Assembly: GCA_034435455.1 (NCBI GenBank)
Contig: DAOTXL010000016.1
Span: forward strand, 1 to 59,238
Length of the DNA stretch: 59,238 nucleotides
Source of the DNA: DAOTXL01 sp034435455
GTDB lineage: Bacteria; Chloroflexota; Anaerolineae; JAAYZQ01
Direction: 5' to 3'
Part shown: in pieces, positions 8,024-15,947 of the stretch
Layout: the number at the start of each line of letters is the position of its first letter
Numbering within the stretch: the stretch's first letter is position 1
Translations under genes and position numbers: made by a program
Notes under the pieces: model-generated
Seen by the model: the letters and a program-made list of their open reading frames with translations, nothing else
Told to the model about the DNA's origin: nothing
The model's database searches: none

Positions 8024-9895
8024 TTAGAACAGGCCCACCACCCGGCCGGTCTTCAGGTCCAGGTCCACATCGGTAAAGGCCGGGCGGGTGGGCAGGCCGG
8101 GCATGGTGCGCATCGTGCCGCACAGCGGGTAGAGGAAGCCGGCGCCCACGCTGGCCCGGATATCAACGACCGGCAATGTCCAACCGCGCGGTGCCCCTTT
8201 GATGGTCGGGTCGTGGGTGAAGGACAGGTGCGTTTTGGCCATGCAGATCGGCAGATGGCTCAGCCCCATGTTGGTAAAGAGCCTGATCTTTTCGTCCGCT
8301 TCCGGCGTATAGCTGACGGCGCTGGCGCGGTAGATCTCGGTGGCGATGATTTCGATCTTTTCCTTAATCGAGATGTCATCCGGGTAGAGGAAGTGGAAAT
8401 TGGATGGTTTTTCGCAGGCCTTCATCACGGCCTGGGCCAGCTCGACCCCGCCGGCACCGCCGTCGGCCCACACCGTGCTGACCACCGCATCCTCGGCTCC
8501 ACTTTCCTGGGCTCGCCTGCGGATCAGTTCGATCTCGGCTTCGGTGTCATCTTTGAAGCGGTTGATGGCCACCACCACCGGCACGCCGAACTTGAGCACA
8601 TTTTCGACGTGCTGCATCAGGTTGGGCAGGCCCTTTTCCAGCAGTTCCAGGTTTTCCTGGGTGTAGGCTTTGTCCAGCGGCTTACCGGCGACCACCTTGG
8701 GGCCGCCGCCATGCATCTTCAGGGCGCGAACGGTGCAGACCAGCACCACGCAGTTGGGGATCAGGCCGCTGACACGACATTTGATATCCATGAACTTTTC
8801 CATGCCGCAGTCAGCACCAAAGCCCGATTCGGTGACCACATAGCCATCCGGCCCCACCAGTTTCAGGGCGATCCGATCGGCCAGGATCGAGTTGTTGCCC
8901 TGGGCGATGTTGGCAAAGGGACCGCAGTGAACAAAGGTGGGGCTGCCCATCAGGGTCTGCATCAGGTTGGGCATGATGGCATCCTTGAGCAGGACGGTCA
9001 TGGCCCCGGCCACATTCAGATCTTCGGCGGTGATCGGTTCCCCTTTTTTGTTGGTGCCGATGATAATGCGCCCCATCCGTTCGCGCAGGTCTTCCAGTCC
9101 GCTGCACAGCGCCAGGGCGGCCATGATCTCCGAGGCAACGGTGATGTCGTAGCCGGCCTGGCGCGGGGGCCCATCGTTCACCGTACCCAACCCGCAGATG
9201 ATGTTGCGCAGCGAAGCATCGCTGACATCCACCACCCGCCGCCACTGGATGGAATAGGGGTCAATGTCCAGGCGGAACATCCGCTCCCGGTCGGCCTCGC
9301 TCAGGTCGGAGGGCCTTTCCGATTGGATGCCCAGTTTGGCCAGGCGCTTGCGCATGGAAGGGGTATAGGTGTCGTCCGGGCAGAGGGCATTGGCCAGGAA
9401 TTTGGTGCTCCAGCGCGATTCTTTTTGCAGGCGGTTGTCAATGGCTGCGGCCAGCAGGTTGTGGGCCGCTCCCACAGCGTGGATGTCACCGGTCAGGTGC
9501 AGATTAAAGTCCTCCATGGAAACGACCTGGGCATAGCCGCCGCCGGCCGCCCCCCCTTTGATGCCAAAGGTCGGCCCCTGGGAGGGCTGGCGGATGCAGG
9601 TGATGATCTTTTTGCCCAGGTAGGCCAATCCCTGGCTGAGGCCGATGGTGGTCACCGTCTTGCCTTCGCCCAAAGGAGTGGGGGTGATGGCCGTCACGTC
9701 AATATACTTGCCGTTGGGCCGGTCGGCCAGCCGGTCCAGGACGTTGAGATGGACCTTGGCTTTGTACTTGCCATACAGGTCCAGATCCTCTTCGTCCAGA
9801 CCGACATCTCGGGCCACTTCTAAGATGGGCCGCATCCTGGCTTCCTGTGCGATCTCGATGTCGCTGGGTACGGGGCGCTTGATCTCGACGAGCAT
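8024..9895 (-). CDS. fhs: Formate-tetrahydrofolate ligase
   Basis: This enzyme makes 10-formyl-THF from formate, THF and ATP, the first methyl-branch step. The P-loop TPTPLGEGKT is at residues 71-80. Other family blocks are present: QPSQGPTFGIKGGAAGGG, the VASEIMAALAL region and GGAGGV. At 623 aa it is longer than the usual bacterial enzyme (about 557 aa), mainly through an insertion at roughly residues 165-220 (CPDDTYTPSMRKRLAKLGI onward) like that in longer, eukaryotic-type synthetase domains. It has its own promoter at 9983-10011 and lies downstream of folD. Confidence 0.96.
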   Translation of the reverse strand: MLVEIKRPVPSDIEIAQEARMRPILEVARDVGLDEEDLDLYGKYKAKVHLNVLDRLADRPNGKYIDVTAITPTPLGEGKTVTTIGLSQGLAYLGKKIITCIRQPSQGPTFGIKGGAAGGGYAQVVSMEDFNLHLTGDIHAVGAAHNLLAAAIDNRLQKESRWSTKFLANALCPDDTYTPSMRKRLAKLGIQSERPSDLSEADRERMFRLDIDPYSIQWRRVVDVSDASLRNIICGLGTVNDGPPRQAGYDITVASEIMAALALCSGLEDLRERMGRIIIGTNKKGEPITAEDLNVAGAMTVLLKDAIMPNLMQTLMGSPTFVHCGPFANIAQGNNSILADRIALKLVGPDGYVVTESGFGADCGMEKFMDIKCRVSGLIPNCVVLVCTVRALKMHGGGPKVVAGKPLDKAYTQENLELLEKGLPNLMQHVENVLKFGVPVVVAINRFKDDTEAEIELIRRRAQESGAEDAVVSTVWADGGAGGVELAQAVMKACEKPSNFHFLYPDDISIKEKIEIIATEIYRASAVSYTPEADEKIRLFTNMGLSHLPICMAKTHLSFTHDPTIKGAPRGWTLPVVDIRASVGAGFLYPLCGTMRTMPGLPTRPAFTDVDLDLKTGRVVGLF

Positions 9896-9982
9896 GTCAT
9901 CCTCCTTATGTTTATTTTTAGCTTCTTTGCCACAGACTCTACAGGTTTATTGGGCTCATTTGTGACGGCAATCACAGGGTCC

Positions 9983-10011
9983 AGTTTACCACAGGCCTCC
10001 CTGATTGTCAA
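9983..10011 (-). promoter_or_regulatory. Promoter upstream of fhs
   Basis: The minus strand carries a perfect TTGACA (10011-10006), a 17-base spacer and TAAACT (9988-9983), giving a leader of about 80 bases before the fhs ATG. Within the cluster fhs can therefore be transcribed independently of folD-fchA. Confidence 0.65.
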
Positions 10012-10047
10012 ACAGAGCCGGTTTTAATGACTGCCGGTCAGTGAACC

Positions 10048-10941
10048 TCAGCCGGGCAGGGGCTGGCCGAGCTGCCGCCGGGCCGCCTCCAGCAAATTCA
10101 GGCACAGCATGACGTTGGTCATCGGCCCGGTGCCGCCCGGCACGGGGGTGATCAGGCCGGCCACTTCGACGGCCTCGGCGTAGGCCACGTCGCCGACCAT
10201 TTTGCCGGCGACCTCGTTGACGCCAAAGTCCACCACGACGGCCCCCGGCTTGATCCAGTCGCCCCGGACCATCTCGGGCCGGCCCACGGCCACGCACAGG
10301 ATATCGGCTCCCCGGCAGAGGCCGGGCAGGTCCTTGCTGCGCGAATGGCAGACGGTGACGGTGGCGTTCTCGCGCATCAGCAGCAGGGCCATCGGCTTGC
10401 CGACGATGTTGGAGCGGCCCAGGACGACGGCGTTCCGGCCGTTGAACTCGACTCCATAGCGGCGCATCAGCTCCAGGCCTCCGGCCGGGGTGGCCGGGAC
10501 AAAGAAGGGCGCCACGCCCGCCGGGCGACCGACCGGCGCAGCCATGGCCAGCCGGCCGGCGTTGACCTCATGCACGCCGTCCACATCCTTGTCGGGGGAG
10601 AGGGCGGCCTTGACCACCCCCTCATCCACCCCCCTGGGCATGGGCTCCTGGACCATGATGCCGTGGACGGTGGGGTCGGCGTTCAGCCGGGCGACCAGGG
10701 CCACCATCTCCTCCTGGCTGGCCGTCTCCGGCAGGACATGGAGCCGGGCCTCCATGCCCCGGGCGGCCATCGTCTTTTGGATGGCGTTGGCGTACCACAC
10801 CGAACCGGGGTCCTCGCCGGCCCGCACCACGGCGATGGTCGGCGTGACGCCGGTCTTGGCCTTGAACTCGGCCACGGCGGCATCGATCTCGCCCTGCATG
10901 GTTTTGGCCGTGGCTTTTCCGTCAAGAATGGTTGCAGTCAT
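10048..10941 (-). CDS. folD: Bifunctional methylene-THF dehydrogenase / methenyl-THF cyclohydrolase
   Basis: This is the 297-aa FolD that oxidises/reduces methylene-THF with NAD(P) and hydrolyses methenyl-THF. Typical blocks are present: the YANAIQK motif with the catalytic Lys near residue 57, GIMVQEPMP (in place of QLPLP), DKDVDGVHEVNAGRL, the Rossmann motif VVLGRSNIVGKP and the C-terminal TPVPGGTGPMTN. It follows fchA by 23 bp. A separate cyclohydrolase (FchA) next to it suggests FolD may mainly supply the dehydrogenase step, which is inference. Confidence 0.95.
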   Translation of the reverse strand: MTATILDGKATAKTMQGEIDAAVAEFKAKTGVTPTIAVVRAGEDPGSVWYANAIQKTMAARGMEARLHVLPETASQEEMVALVARLNADPTVHGIMVQEPMPRGVDEGVVKAALSPDKDVDGVHEVNAGRLAMAAPVGRPAGVAPFFVPATPAGGLELMRRYGVEFNGRNAVVLGRSNIVGKPMALLLMRENATVTVCHSRSKDLPGLCRGADILCVAVGRPEMVRGDWIKPGAVVVDFGVNEVAGKMVGDVAYAEAVEVAGLITPVPGGTGPMTNVMLCLNLLEAARRQLGQPLPG

Positions 10942-10964
10942 GGGTGTTCCCCTCCCCTCAGCTA

Positions 10965-11615
10965 TCAGCCGTTGGCGATTTTACTCGCCACATAGTCATA
11001 GATCTCGTCGCGCATGGCCCCCTTGCCCGCCAGCAGCCGGTCGAGATGGGCCTGTTTTTCGGCGACAAAGGTTTCGTCTTTGATGCTGCCCAGGTTGATG
11101 AGCACATTGAGGGCTGCGCTGCGCAGGGCGGCCTCGGCCATGAGCACCGCTACGCCGGCATCGCTCACCGCCCATTTGTTGCCCTTTTCGGCGACCGGCC
11201 GGCATAGGTCCATGACCTTGACCGCCGCCTCGGCAATGTGCAGGGGCACCATCGTGGCGTTTTTCAACGCCGCCTGCATTGCTGCGGTGCGGGCTGCCTT
11301 TTGCTCCTCAGTATCCCTGGGCATTTTGGCCGTCTGGGAGTAGGCGGTGTAGGCCGCCACATCCGCCTCCAGCAGGCCGGTCAGCTCGGCCCGCAGCGCC
11401 TCCGATTTCTCCAGCAGGGCGGCAGTCTCCCCCTGGACCTCTTCGTAGCCCTTTTTGCCCAGGGTCAGGTTGCAGACCATGCTGACCAGGGCGGCGCCCA
11501 GGGCGCCGCTCAGGGCGGCCACGCTTCCCCCGCCGGGGGCGGGGGCGCTGCTGGCCAGTTCGTCCAAAAAGTTGGTGACAGGTTTGTCTGTGAGTTTCAC
11601 GGTCTTGCTCCTCAT
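10965..11615 (-). CDS. fchA: Methenyl-THF cyclohydrolase FchA (cyclodeaminase family)
   Basis: This 216-aa protein belongs to the formiminotransferase-cyclodeaminase family; in acetogens the stand-alone form is methenyl-THF cyclohydrolase, converting 10-formyl-THF to methenyl-THF. The N-terminal signature FLDELASSAPAPGGGSVAAL is intact and the helical body is full length. I chose the ATG at 11615 (MRSKTVKL), which gives the family's usual size; the longer open frame upstream runs into hdrCB and is not supported. It lies between hdrCB and folD in the same direction. Confidence 0.92.
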   Translation of the reverse strand: MRSKTVKLTDKPVTNFLDELASSAPAPGGGSVAALSGALGAALVSMVCNLTLGKKGYEEVQGETAALLEKSEALRAELTGLLEADVAAYTAYSQTAKMPRDTEEQKAARTAAMQAALKNATMVPLHIAEAAVKVMDLCRPVAEKGNKWAVSDAGVAVLMAEAALRSAALNVLINLGSIKDETFVAEKQAHLDRLLAGKGAMRDEIYDYVASKIANG

Positions 11616-11653
11616 CAAGTTTTGTGGGTCGGCTGATACCCGGTCGGGATCGC

Positions 11654-13150
11654 TCAGGCTGCCAGCAACCCTTTCCCTTTCAGCAGGCCGATGGCGTCGG
11701 AAAGGTGTTTGTCCAGTCCCAATGCCCTGGCATCCAGGCCGTAGGCCACCCCCATCAGTTGGGTAAAGTAGACGATCGGGATGTCGAACTCGCCCCCGTA
11801 CTCGTCGTTGATCTGTTTCTGGCGCAGGTCCAGGTTGGCGTGGCACAGGGGGCAGGCGGTGACGATGAGATCGGCCCCGCACTCCAGGGCGTTCTGCAGG
11901 ATTTTGTGGCTCAGGTCCAGGGCGACCTCCAGGGTGCTGAGGGATAGGGAACCGCCGCAGCAGTCGGTCTTGTACGACCAGTCCACCGCCTCGGCACCCA
12001 GGGCCTCCATCAGGCGGTCCATGTTGGTCGGGTACTCGTAATGCTCCTCGCCGGTCACTTCGGGGGGGCGGGTGAGCAGACAGCCGTAGTAGCAGGCCAC
12101 CTTCAACCCGGTCAGGGGCCTGACCACCGGGCGGGTGGCGGCTTCATACCCCACCCGGTCGGTGATGGTCGTCAGGAGGCTGTCCACCTTGATGCCGCCA
12201 GTGTACTCGAACCCGATCTCGGCCGCGATCTTGCGGCGCAACTCCGGGTCGTGTTGGACCTCGTGGATGGCGATGCGGAAGCGGGAGAAGCAGGCGGCGC
12301 AGGGCATGGTCATGTAACTGTGCCCCAGTTCCTGGGCGATGGCCAGCGTTTCCATCGGCAATTTGATGGCCCGGTAGTGGTTGGTGTTGTGGGCCGGCGA
12401 GGTGCCGCAGCACTTCCACCCCTCCGGTTCCACCAGCTTCAGCCCCAGCTTCTGGGCCACAGCCACGGTCGAAAGGTGGTATTCGATGCCGGTGGCGTGC
12501 AGGCTACAGCCGGGATAGTAGGAGATGATGTCGCTCTGGGCAGGGGCCGCGGCGGGGGCCGGGCGCACCTCCGGGTAGGCAGGTACGCCGAGGGTATCCG
12601 CCTCAAGGGCCTCTGCCGGTTTCCGGCGGCGGCGGGGGCGGCGGGCGATGCTGGGCAGGATTTTCAGCTTGCCACTGCGGAACATCTTGAGGGCCATCGG
12701 CAGGTCATATTTGAAAAGCTGCCTGAAATTCAACTGCCCGGCCAGGAACTCGCGCAGGTATAGCTCGGCCATCAGCCCCAGTTCCCACATCCGCCCGAAC
12801 CAGTTGATGCCCCGGTTGGCCGATTTGTAGAACATGGGCACGGTGGGCACCTTGGGTTTGATCCCCATCTCCTGGGCCATGATCTCCAGTTCGTCCATGA
12901 TGCGGGCGATGTCAATCCCCTGGGGGCAGCGGGTGGAACAGGTCTCGCAGGCGGCGCAGAGGGAGATGGTCCGCGAGTTGAGCACCAACTCGCTCTGTCC
13001 GAATTGACAGGCGCGCAGCACCTGGTTGGGGGTCAGGTCAAAGTAGGCCGCTACCGGGCAGCCGGCGGTACACTTTTTGCACTGGTAGCACAGGAACACA
13101 TTCTCGCCGGAGCGTTTTTGTATTTCACGGGCCAGGTCGGTCTTGATCAT
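11654..13150 (-). CDS. hdrB: Fused heterodisulfide reductase-like HdrC-HdrB
   Basis: This 498-aa protein fuses an HdrC-like ferredoxin domain (two 4Fe-4S motifs: C21, C24, C27, C31 and C65, C68, C71, C75) to an HdrB-like domain with two CCG modules (YYPGCS...KCCGTS...CAACF and CYYGCL...DCCGGS...CPLCH), joined by an Arg/Ala/Pro-rich linker near 165-205. HdrB's non-cubane clusters normally reduce the final acceptor; next to metF/metV that acceptor is probably the MetFV methylene-THF reductase, not CoM-S-S-CoB. The ATG at 13150 has GAGGAG 6 bases upstream; a TTG at 13180 is possible but poorer. Confidence 0.9.
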   Translation of the reverse strand: MIKTDLAREIQKRSGENVFLCYQCKKCTAGCPVAAYFDLTPNQVLRACQFGQSELVLNSRTISLCAACETCSTRCPQGIDIARIMDELEIMAQEMGIKPKVPTVPMFYKSANRGINWFGRMWELGLMAELYLREFLAGQLNFRQLFKYDLPMALKMFRSGKLKILPSIARRPRRRRKPAEALEADTLGVPAYPEVRPAPAAAPAQSDIISYYPGCSLHATGIEYHLSTVAVAQKLGLKLVEPEGWKCCGTSPAHNTNHYRAIKLPMETLAIAQELGHSYMTMPCAACFSRFRIAIHEVQHDPELRRKIAAEIGFEYTGGIKVDSLLTTITDRVGYEAATRPVVRPLTGLKVACYYGCLLTRPPEVTGEEHYEYPTNMDRLMEALGAEAVDWSYKTDCCGGSLSLSTLEVALDLSHKILQNALECGADLIVTACPLCHANLDLRQKQINDEYGGEFDIPIVYFTQLMGVAYGLDARALGLDKHLSDAIGLLKGKGLLAA

Positions 13151-13239
13151 GAACAACTCCTCATTGCGTGATTTGAGCAACTCTCCATCAATCAGGGCCT
13201 GCCGGTCGGCTTTTTCCAGGTGAAGATCGGCGGTCCATT

Positions 13240-13290
13240 TACGAGCCTATCCGAAAACCAGGCTTTCCAGCCTGCCCGGTCAAAGTCCTT
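13240..13290. repeat. Dispersed hairpin repeat (CCTATCCGAAAAC type)
   Basis: The stretch holds CCTATCCGAAAACCAGGCTT and a GGCTTTCCAGCC-type palindrome. It is the reverse-complement relative of 26193-26256 (GGCCTGGAAAGGCC followed by GTTTTCGGATAGG), so at least two copies of this family occur in the window. Confidence 0.6.
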
Positions 13291-13291
13291 A

Positions 13292-13400
13292 GAGCTGGTC
13301 TGAAAACCACTAAGGACACGAAGGACACAAAGAATTTCTGTCAATTTCCTCTCATTTCTTTGCCCTGTGCGCCTTCGTGGTAGACTTTTCAGACAAGCTC
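13292..13400. repeat. MITE-like element abutting metF
   Basis: A 109-bp element has 15-bp terminal inverted repeats with one mismatch (13292-13306 and 13386-13400; core GTCTGAAAA/TTTTCAGAC). The interior is also imperfectly self-complementary (CACGAAGGACACAAAG versus CTTTGCCCTGTGCGCCTTCGTG). It ends exactly where the metF stop codon begins. A related copy is at 50195-50281. Confidence 0.65.
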
Positions 13401-14429
13401 TTACCCGGCCTGCCGCTTGGGGTCGTACCTGGGGCCGATCTGGGCCTGTTTGACGATCTCGTTCACCGCCTCTTCCCATTCGATGGCCATGATGTGGACG
13501 CCGGCCACCCCTTCGATCTGTTTGCATTCGTTGATGATCTCGGCGCAGATCTTGATCCCCTCCGCTTCAGAGGCCTCCTGGCGCAGCCGCCTGGCTTCAG
13601 CAGCTTCCTGGGGGGGCATGGCCTTGATCTCGGCCAGCGAGGGCAGGCCCCTGGTGCAGTTGGTCATGCGCTCGATATATTCCGGGTCCACCTCCATCCC
13701 CGGTACCTTGGTGGCCATATATTTGGCCGCTGCCAGGCTTTTGATCGGGGCCACTCCGGCCAGGATATAGACCTGTTCGTGCACGCCCAGGTCCACCACG
13801 CGGCGCATAAACTCCCGGAACTTGGGCACATTAAAGATGATCTGGGTCTGGATGAAATCGGCGCCGGCCTTGACCTTTTTGGCCAGGCGATAGGGCCGGA
13901 ACTCGAAAGGGTCGGCGAAGGGGTTGGCCGCGGCCCCCAGGAAGAAGCGGGGCTCCTGCCCTTTGATCGGCTCGCCGCATTGAAAGACCTTTTTGTCCCG
14001 CATGTCGCGGCACATCCTCAACAGCGAGATCGAATCCAGGTCGTGGACATTCTTGGACTGGGGATGGTTGCCGAAGGTTTGGTGGTCGCCGGTCAGGCAC
14101 AGCAGGTTGCGGCAACCCAGGGCATAGGCCCCCAGCAGGTCGCTCTGGATGGCGATGCGGTTGCGGTCGCGGCAGGTCATCTGGATGTTGGGCTCAATGC
14201 CCAATTCCATGAGCATGATCGCCACCGAAATCGAAGACATGCGCACCACGGCGGTCTGGTTATCGGTGATATTGACCGATTCGACGATCCCTTTCAGGAA
14301 CTGGGCCTTGTGTTCGATCACCTTGCGGTCGGCGCTTTGCGGTGGGCCGAGCTCGCCGGTGGCCACAAAGTAGCCGGCCTTGAGGGCTTTTTCCAGGTTG
14401 CTGCCGACGATGTATCCGTTGTCGCTCAT
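13401..14429 (-). CDS. metF: Methylenetetrahydrofolate reductase MetF
   Basis: The 342-aa TIM-barrel flavoprotein reduces methylene-THF to methyl-THF, the last methyl-branch step. Recognisable blocks are VATGELGPPQSAD, NITDNQTAVVRMSS, MTCRDRNRIAIQSDLLGA, LLCLTGDHQTFGNH and GADFIQTQIIFN. It overlaps metV by 4 bp (ATGA), so the two are translationally coupled. With metV, hdrCB, hdrA and mvhD next to it, it fits the MetFV-HdrABC-MvhD complex known from Moorella. It lacks its own NADH domain, so electrons should come through its partners. Confidence 0.94.
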   Translation of the reverse strand: MSDNGYIVGSNLEKALKAGYFVATGELGPPQSADRKVIEHKAQFLKGIVESVNITDNQTAVVRMSSISVAIMLMELGIEPNIQMTCRDRNRIAIQSDLLGAYALGCRNLLCLTGDHQTFGNHPQSKNVHDLDSISLLRMCRDMRDKKVFQCGEPIKGQEPRFFLGAAANPFADPFEFRPYRLAKKVKAGADFIQTQIIFNVPKFREFMRRVVDLGVHEQVYILAGVAPIKSLAAAKYMATKVPGMEVDPEYIERMTNCTRGLPSLAEIKAMPPQEAAEARRLRQEASEAEGIKICAEIINECKQIEGVAGVHIMAIEWEEAVNEIVKQAQIGPRYDPKRQAG

Positions 14430-15100
14430 AGTCGCAAATCCTCCCGCACGATCTTGCGCTGCCCGCCATCGCGGCTGGGGTGCCAGTTCTTCGGAGGGCG
14501 GATCTCCATCATTTTATCCAACTGGCCCAGCTCTTTCAGGCGGTGATAGATCTGGTCCCAGACACAGGGGGTCTCCCGCTCGGCGTACACCTCGCAGATG
14601 CCGCGCTGGGAGCCGCCACACGGCCCGTTGAGGAGGCTCTTGGCGCAGCGGGCGATGGGGCACAGGCCGCCGGTCAGGGCCAGGACGCAGTCGCCGCACG
14701 CCTGGCATCGCTCGACCCACACCCCCTGTTCGGTGGGCTGGCTCAGGCCGCTGGTGTTTAGCCCCGGTACGGTCAACTTTTCGGGGAACTGCTCATTCAC
14801 GGTCTGGACGCCGATGCCGCACGCCAGCGAGACGACCAGATCGGCTTCGCGGATATAATCCGCCGCCAGTTCGTTGTACTCGTACTCGCATTGCCGCTGG
14901 ACGGTGAACTCCAGGACCTCTTTCTCGTCTCCGTCCAGCCGGGTGGCCATCCTGAGCTGTGAGGCCAGGATCGAAACCTCTTTTTCGCCTCCGGCAAAGC
15001 AGACCGTCACGCAGGTGCCGCAGCCCAGGACCAGCACCTTTTTGGCATCGGCGATCATGGCTTTGATCTCTTCCAGGGGCTTTTGTTCCGCTACAATCAT
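14426..15100 (-). CDS. metV: MetV-type zinc/iron-sulfur partner of MetF
   Basis: This 224-aa protein matches MetV, the partner that links MetF to its electron donor. The N-terminal domain carries C27-G-T-C30 and C34. The C-terminal domain has a dense Cys cluster (ERCQACGDC, GGLCPIARCAK, LLNGPCGG, GIC) for iron-sulfur or zinc binding. It overlaps the start of metF by ATGA, and its own start overlaps the stop of the upstream selenocysteine mvhD, also by ATGA. That tight chain implies equal production of MvhD, MetV and MetF. Confidence 0.9.
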   Translation of the reverse strand: MIVAEQKPLEEIKAMIADAKKVLVLGCGTCVTVCFAGGEKEVSILASQLRMATRLDGDEKEVLEFTVQRQCEYEYNELAADYIREADLVVSLACGIGVQTVNEQFPEKLTVPGLNTSGLSQPTEQGVWVERCQACGDCVLALTGGLCPIARCAKSLLNGPCGGSQRGICEVYAERETPCVWDQIYHRLKELGQLDKMMEIRPPKNWHPSRDGGQRKIVREDLRL

Positions 15101-15591
15101 TCTTCAACCTCCCTTGGTTGTTGGATACCGTGGTGCAAGTGAGCCGGCTCGGCCTGCCCAGGTGTACCTCCGTCCCTTTTTCTGTTTTTCAGCGGATTCG
15201 GTCCCAACCGGCGGGCCCGCTCCGTCATTTCGGTCGCAATTTCTGCAAACCGGATCCCCTCTGCCGAGGAGAGAAAAAAGATCTCCAGCCGCTCCGGCTC
15301 CAGGCCGACCTCGGCCAGCAGTTTTTTGGCATAGGTTACCCGCCGTTCGGCGCCGAGATTACCTTCCAGGTAATGGCAGGTGCCTTTCAGTCAACCGGCG
15401 ACAAACACCGCGTCGGCCCCTTTTTCAAAGGCACGTAGCAGATGGATGACATCCACCTTGCCGGTGCAGGGCAGGTACAGCACCTTGACATTGGGCGGAT
15501 AGCTCAGCCGCATCGAGCCGGCCAGGTCCGCCGCCGCGTAGGCGCAATAGTGACAGGCAAAGGCCAACACCTGGGGTTCCAAGTCGGTCAT
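15097..15591 (-). CDS. mvhD: MvhD-like [2Fe-2S] electron-transfer subunit, predicted selenoprotein (TGA at codon 67)
   Basis: The frame opens at ATG 15591 and is interrupted only by TGA at 15391-15393, then continues 97 codons and ends overlapping the metV ATG (ATGA). The product is 164 aa if TGA is read as selenocysteine. The Cys paralogue at 21226-21648 has C69 (VACSIGNCHH) exactly where U67 falls (VFVAG-U-LKGTCHY), and similarity to it continues on both sides (FACHYC, LPCTGKVDV, GNLGAERRV, EMTERARRLGPNPL). A hairpin begins 17 bases after the TGA. MvhD passes electrons between HdrA and a donor. A pseudogene is unlikely given the coupling and the uniform conservation. Confidence 0.85.
15358..15374 (-). 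promoter_or_regulatory. Candidate bacterial SECIS hairpin
   Basis: In the mvhD mRNA a perfect 6-bp stem (ATTACC/GGTAAT) with loop UGGAA starts 17 nucleotides after the in-frame UGA, putting the loop at nucleotides 23-27. A G in the first two loop bases and this distance fit what is known of bacterial selenocysteine insertion elements. Flanking bases may extend the stem. Confidence 0.6.
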
Positions 15592-15623
15592 ACGCCCTCC
15601 CACACTCCTCTGCTTGCAGGCCC

Positions 15624-15947
15624 TCAGATATACTCCAGGTTGGGATCATCGCGGATGTAAGCCAGTTGCTGCCCCAGATAGGGCAGGGGCGGCAGGTGAT
15701 GCCAACTCCGCAACAGGTGGTAGGTCGGCGAGGTCAGCAGCCGGCAGGCGTCTACCGCCTCGCGCCACTCCGGCTGCCGGATCTCGGCCACGGTGCGGAG
15801 GTCTGGCAGGATGCCGAAATCCCAGGCGGCGCAGAGACGCGCCAGGAAATCCACCCGCTCGGCCGGCGTCTCCAGCGCCACGGGTGGTTCCCTATCAGGG
15901 TAGAGCGCCCCGTCAATCCATCTCTGCCCGCCATTCTCAGAGCGCAT
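15624..15947 (-). CDS. Small protein of unknown function, partner of AbiEii-like NTase
   Basis: A 107-aa soluble protein I do not recognise. It is rich in Trp/Pro/His near the C terminus (SWHHLPPLPYLGQQLAYI), has no Cys clusters and no membrane segment. ATG 15947 has GAGGAG 7 bases upstream, and the start overlaps the end of the nucleotidyltransferase gene by 11 bp, so the pair is translationally coupled. By position it could be an antitoxin or regulator of the NTase, but it does not look like AbiEi (about 200 aa, winged helix). It is 32 bp upstream of the selenocysteine mvhD. Confidence 0.6.
   Translation of the reverse strand: MRSENGGQRWIDGALYPDREPPVALETPAERVDFLARLCAAWDFGILPDLRTVAEIRQPEWREAVDACRLLTSPTYHLLRSWHHLPPLPYLGQQLAYIRDDPNLEYI

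Noticed and set aside
15391..15603. A short 66-70 aa truncated MvhD pseudogene ending at TGA 15391
   Set aside because: The frame continues with full conservation to an ATGA overlap with metV, and the TGA matches a conserved Cys, so recoding is the better reading.
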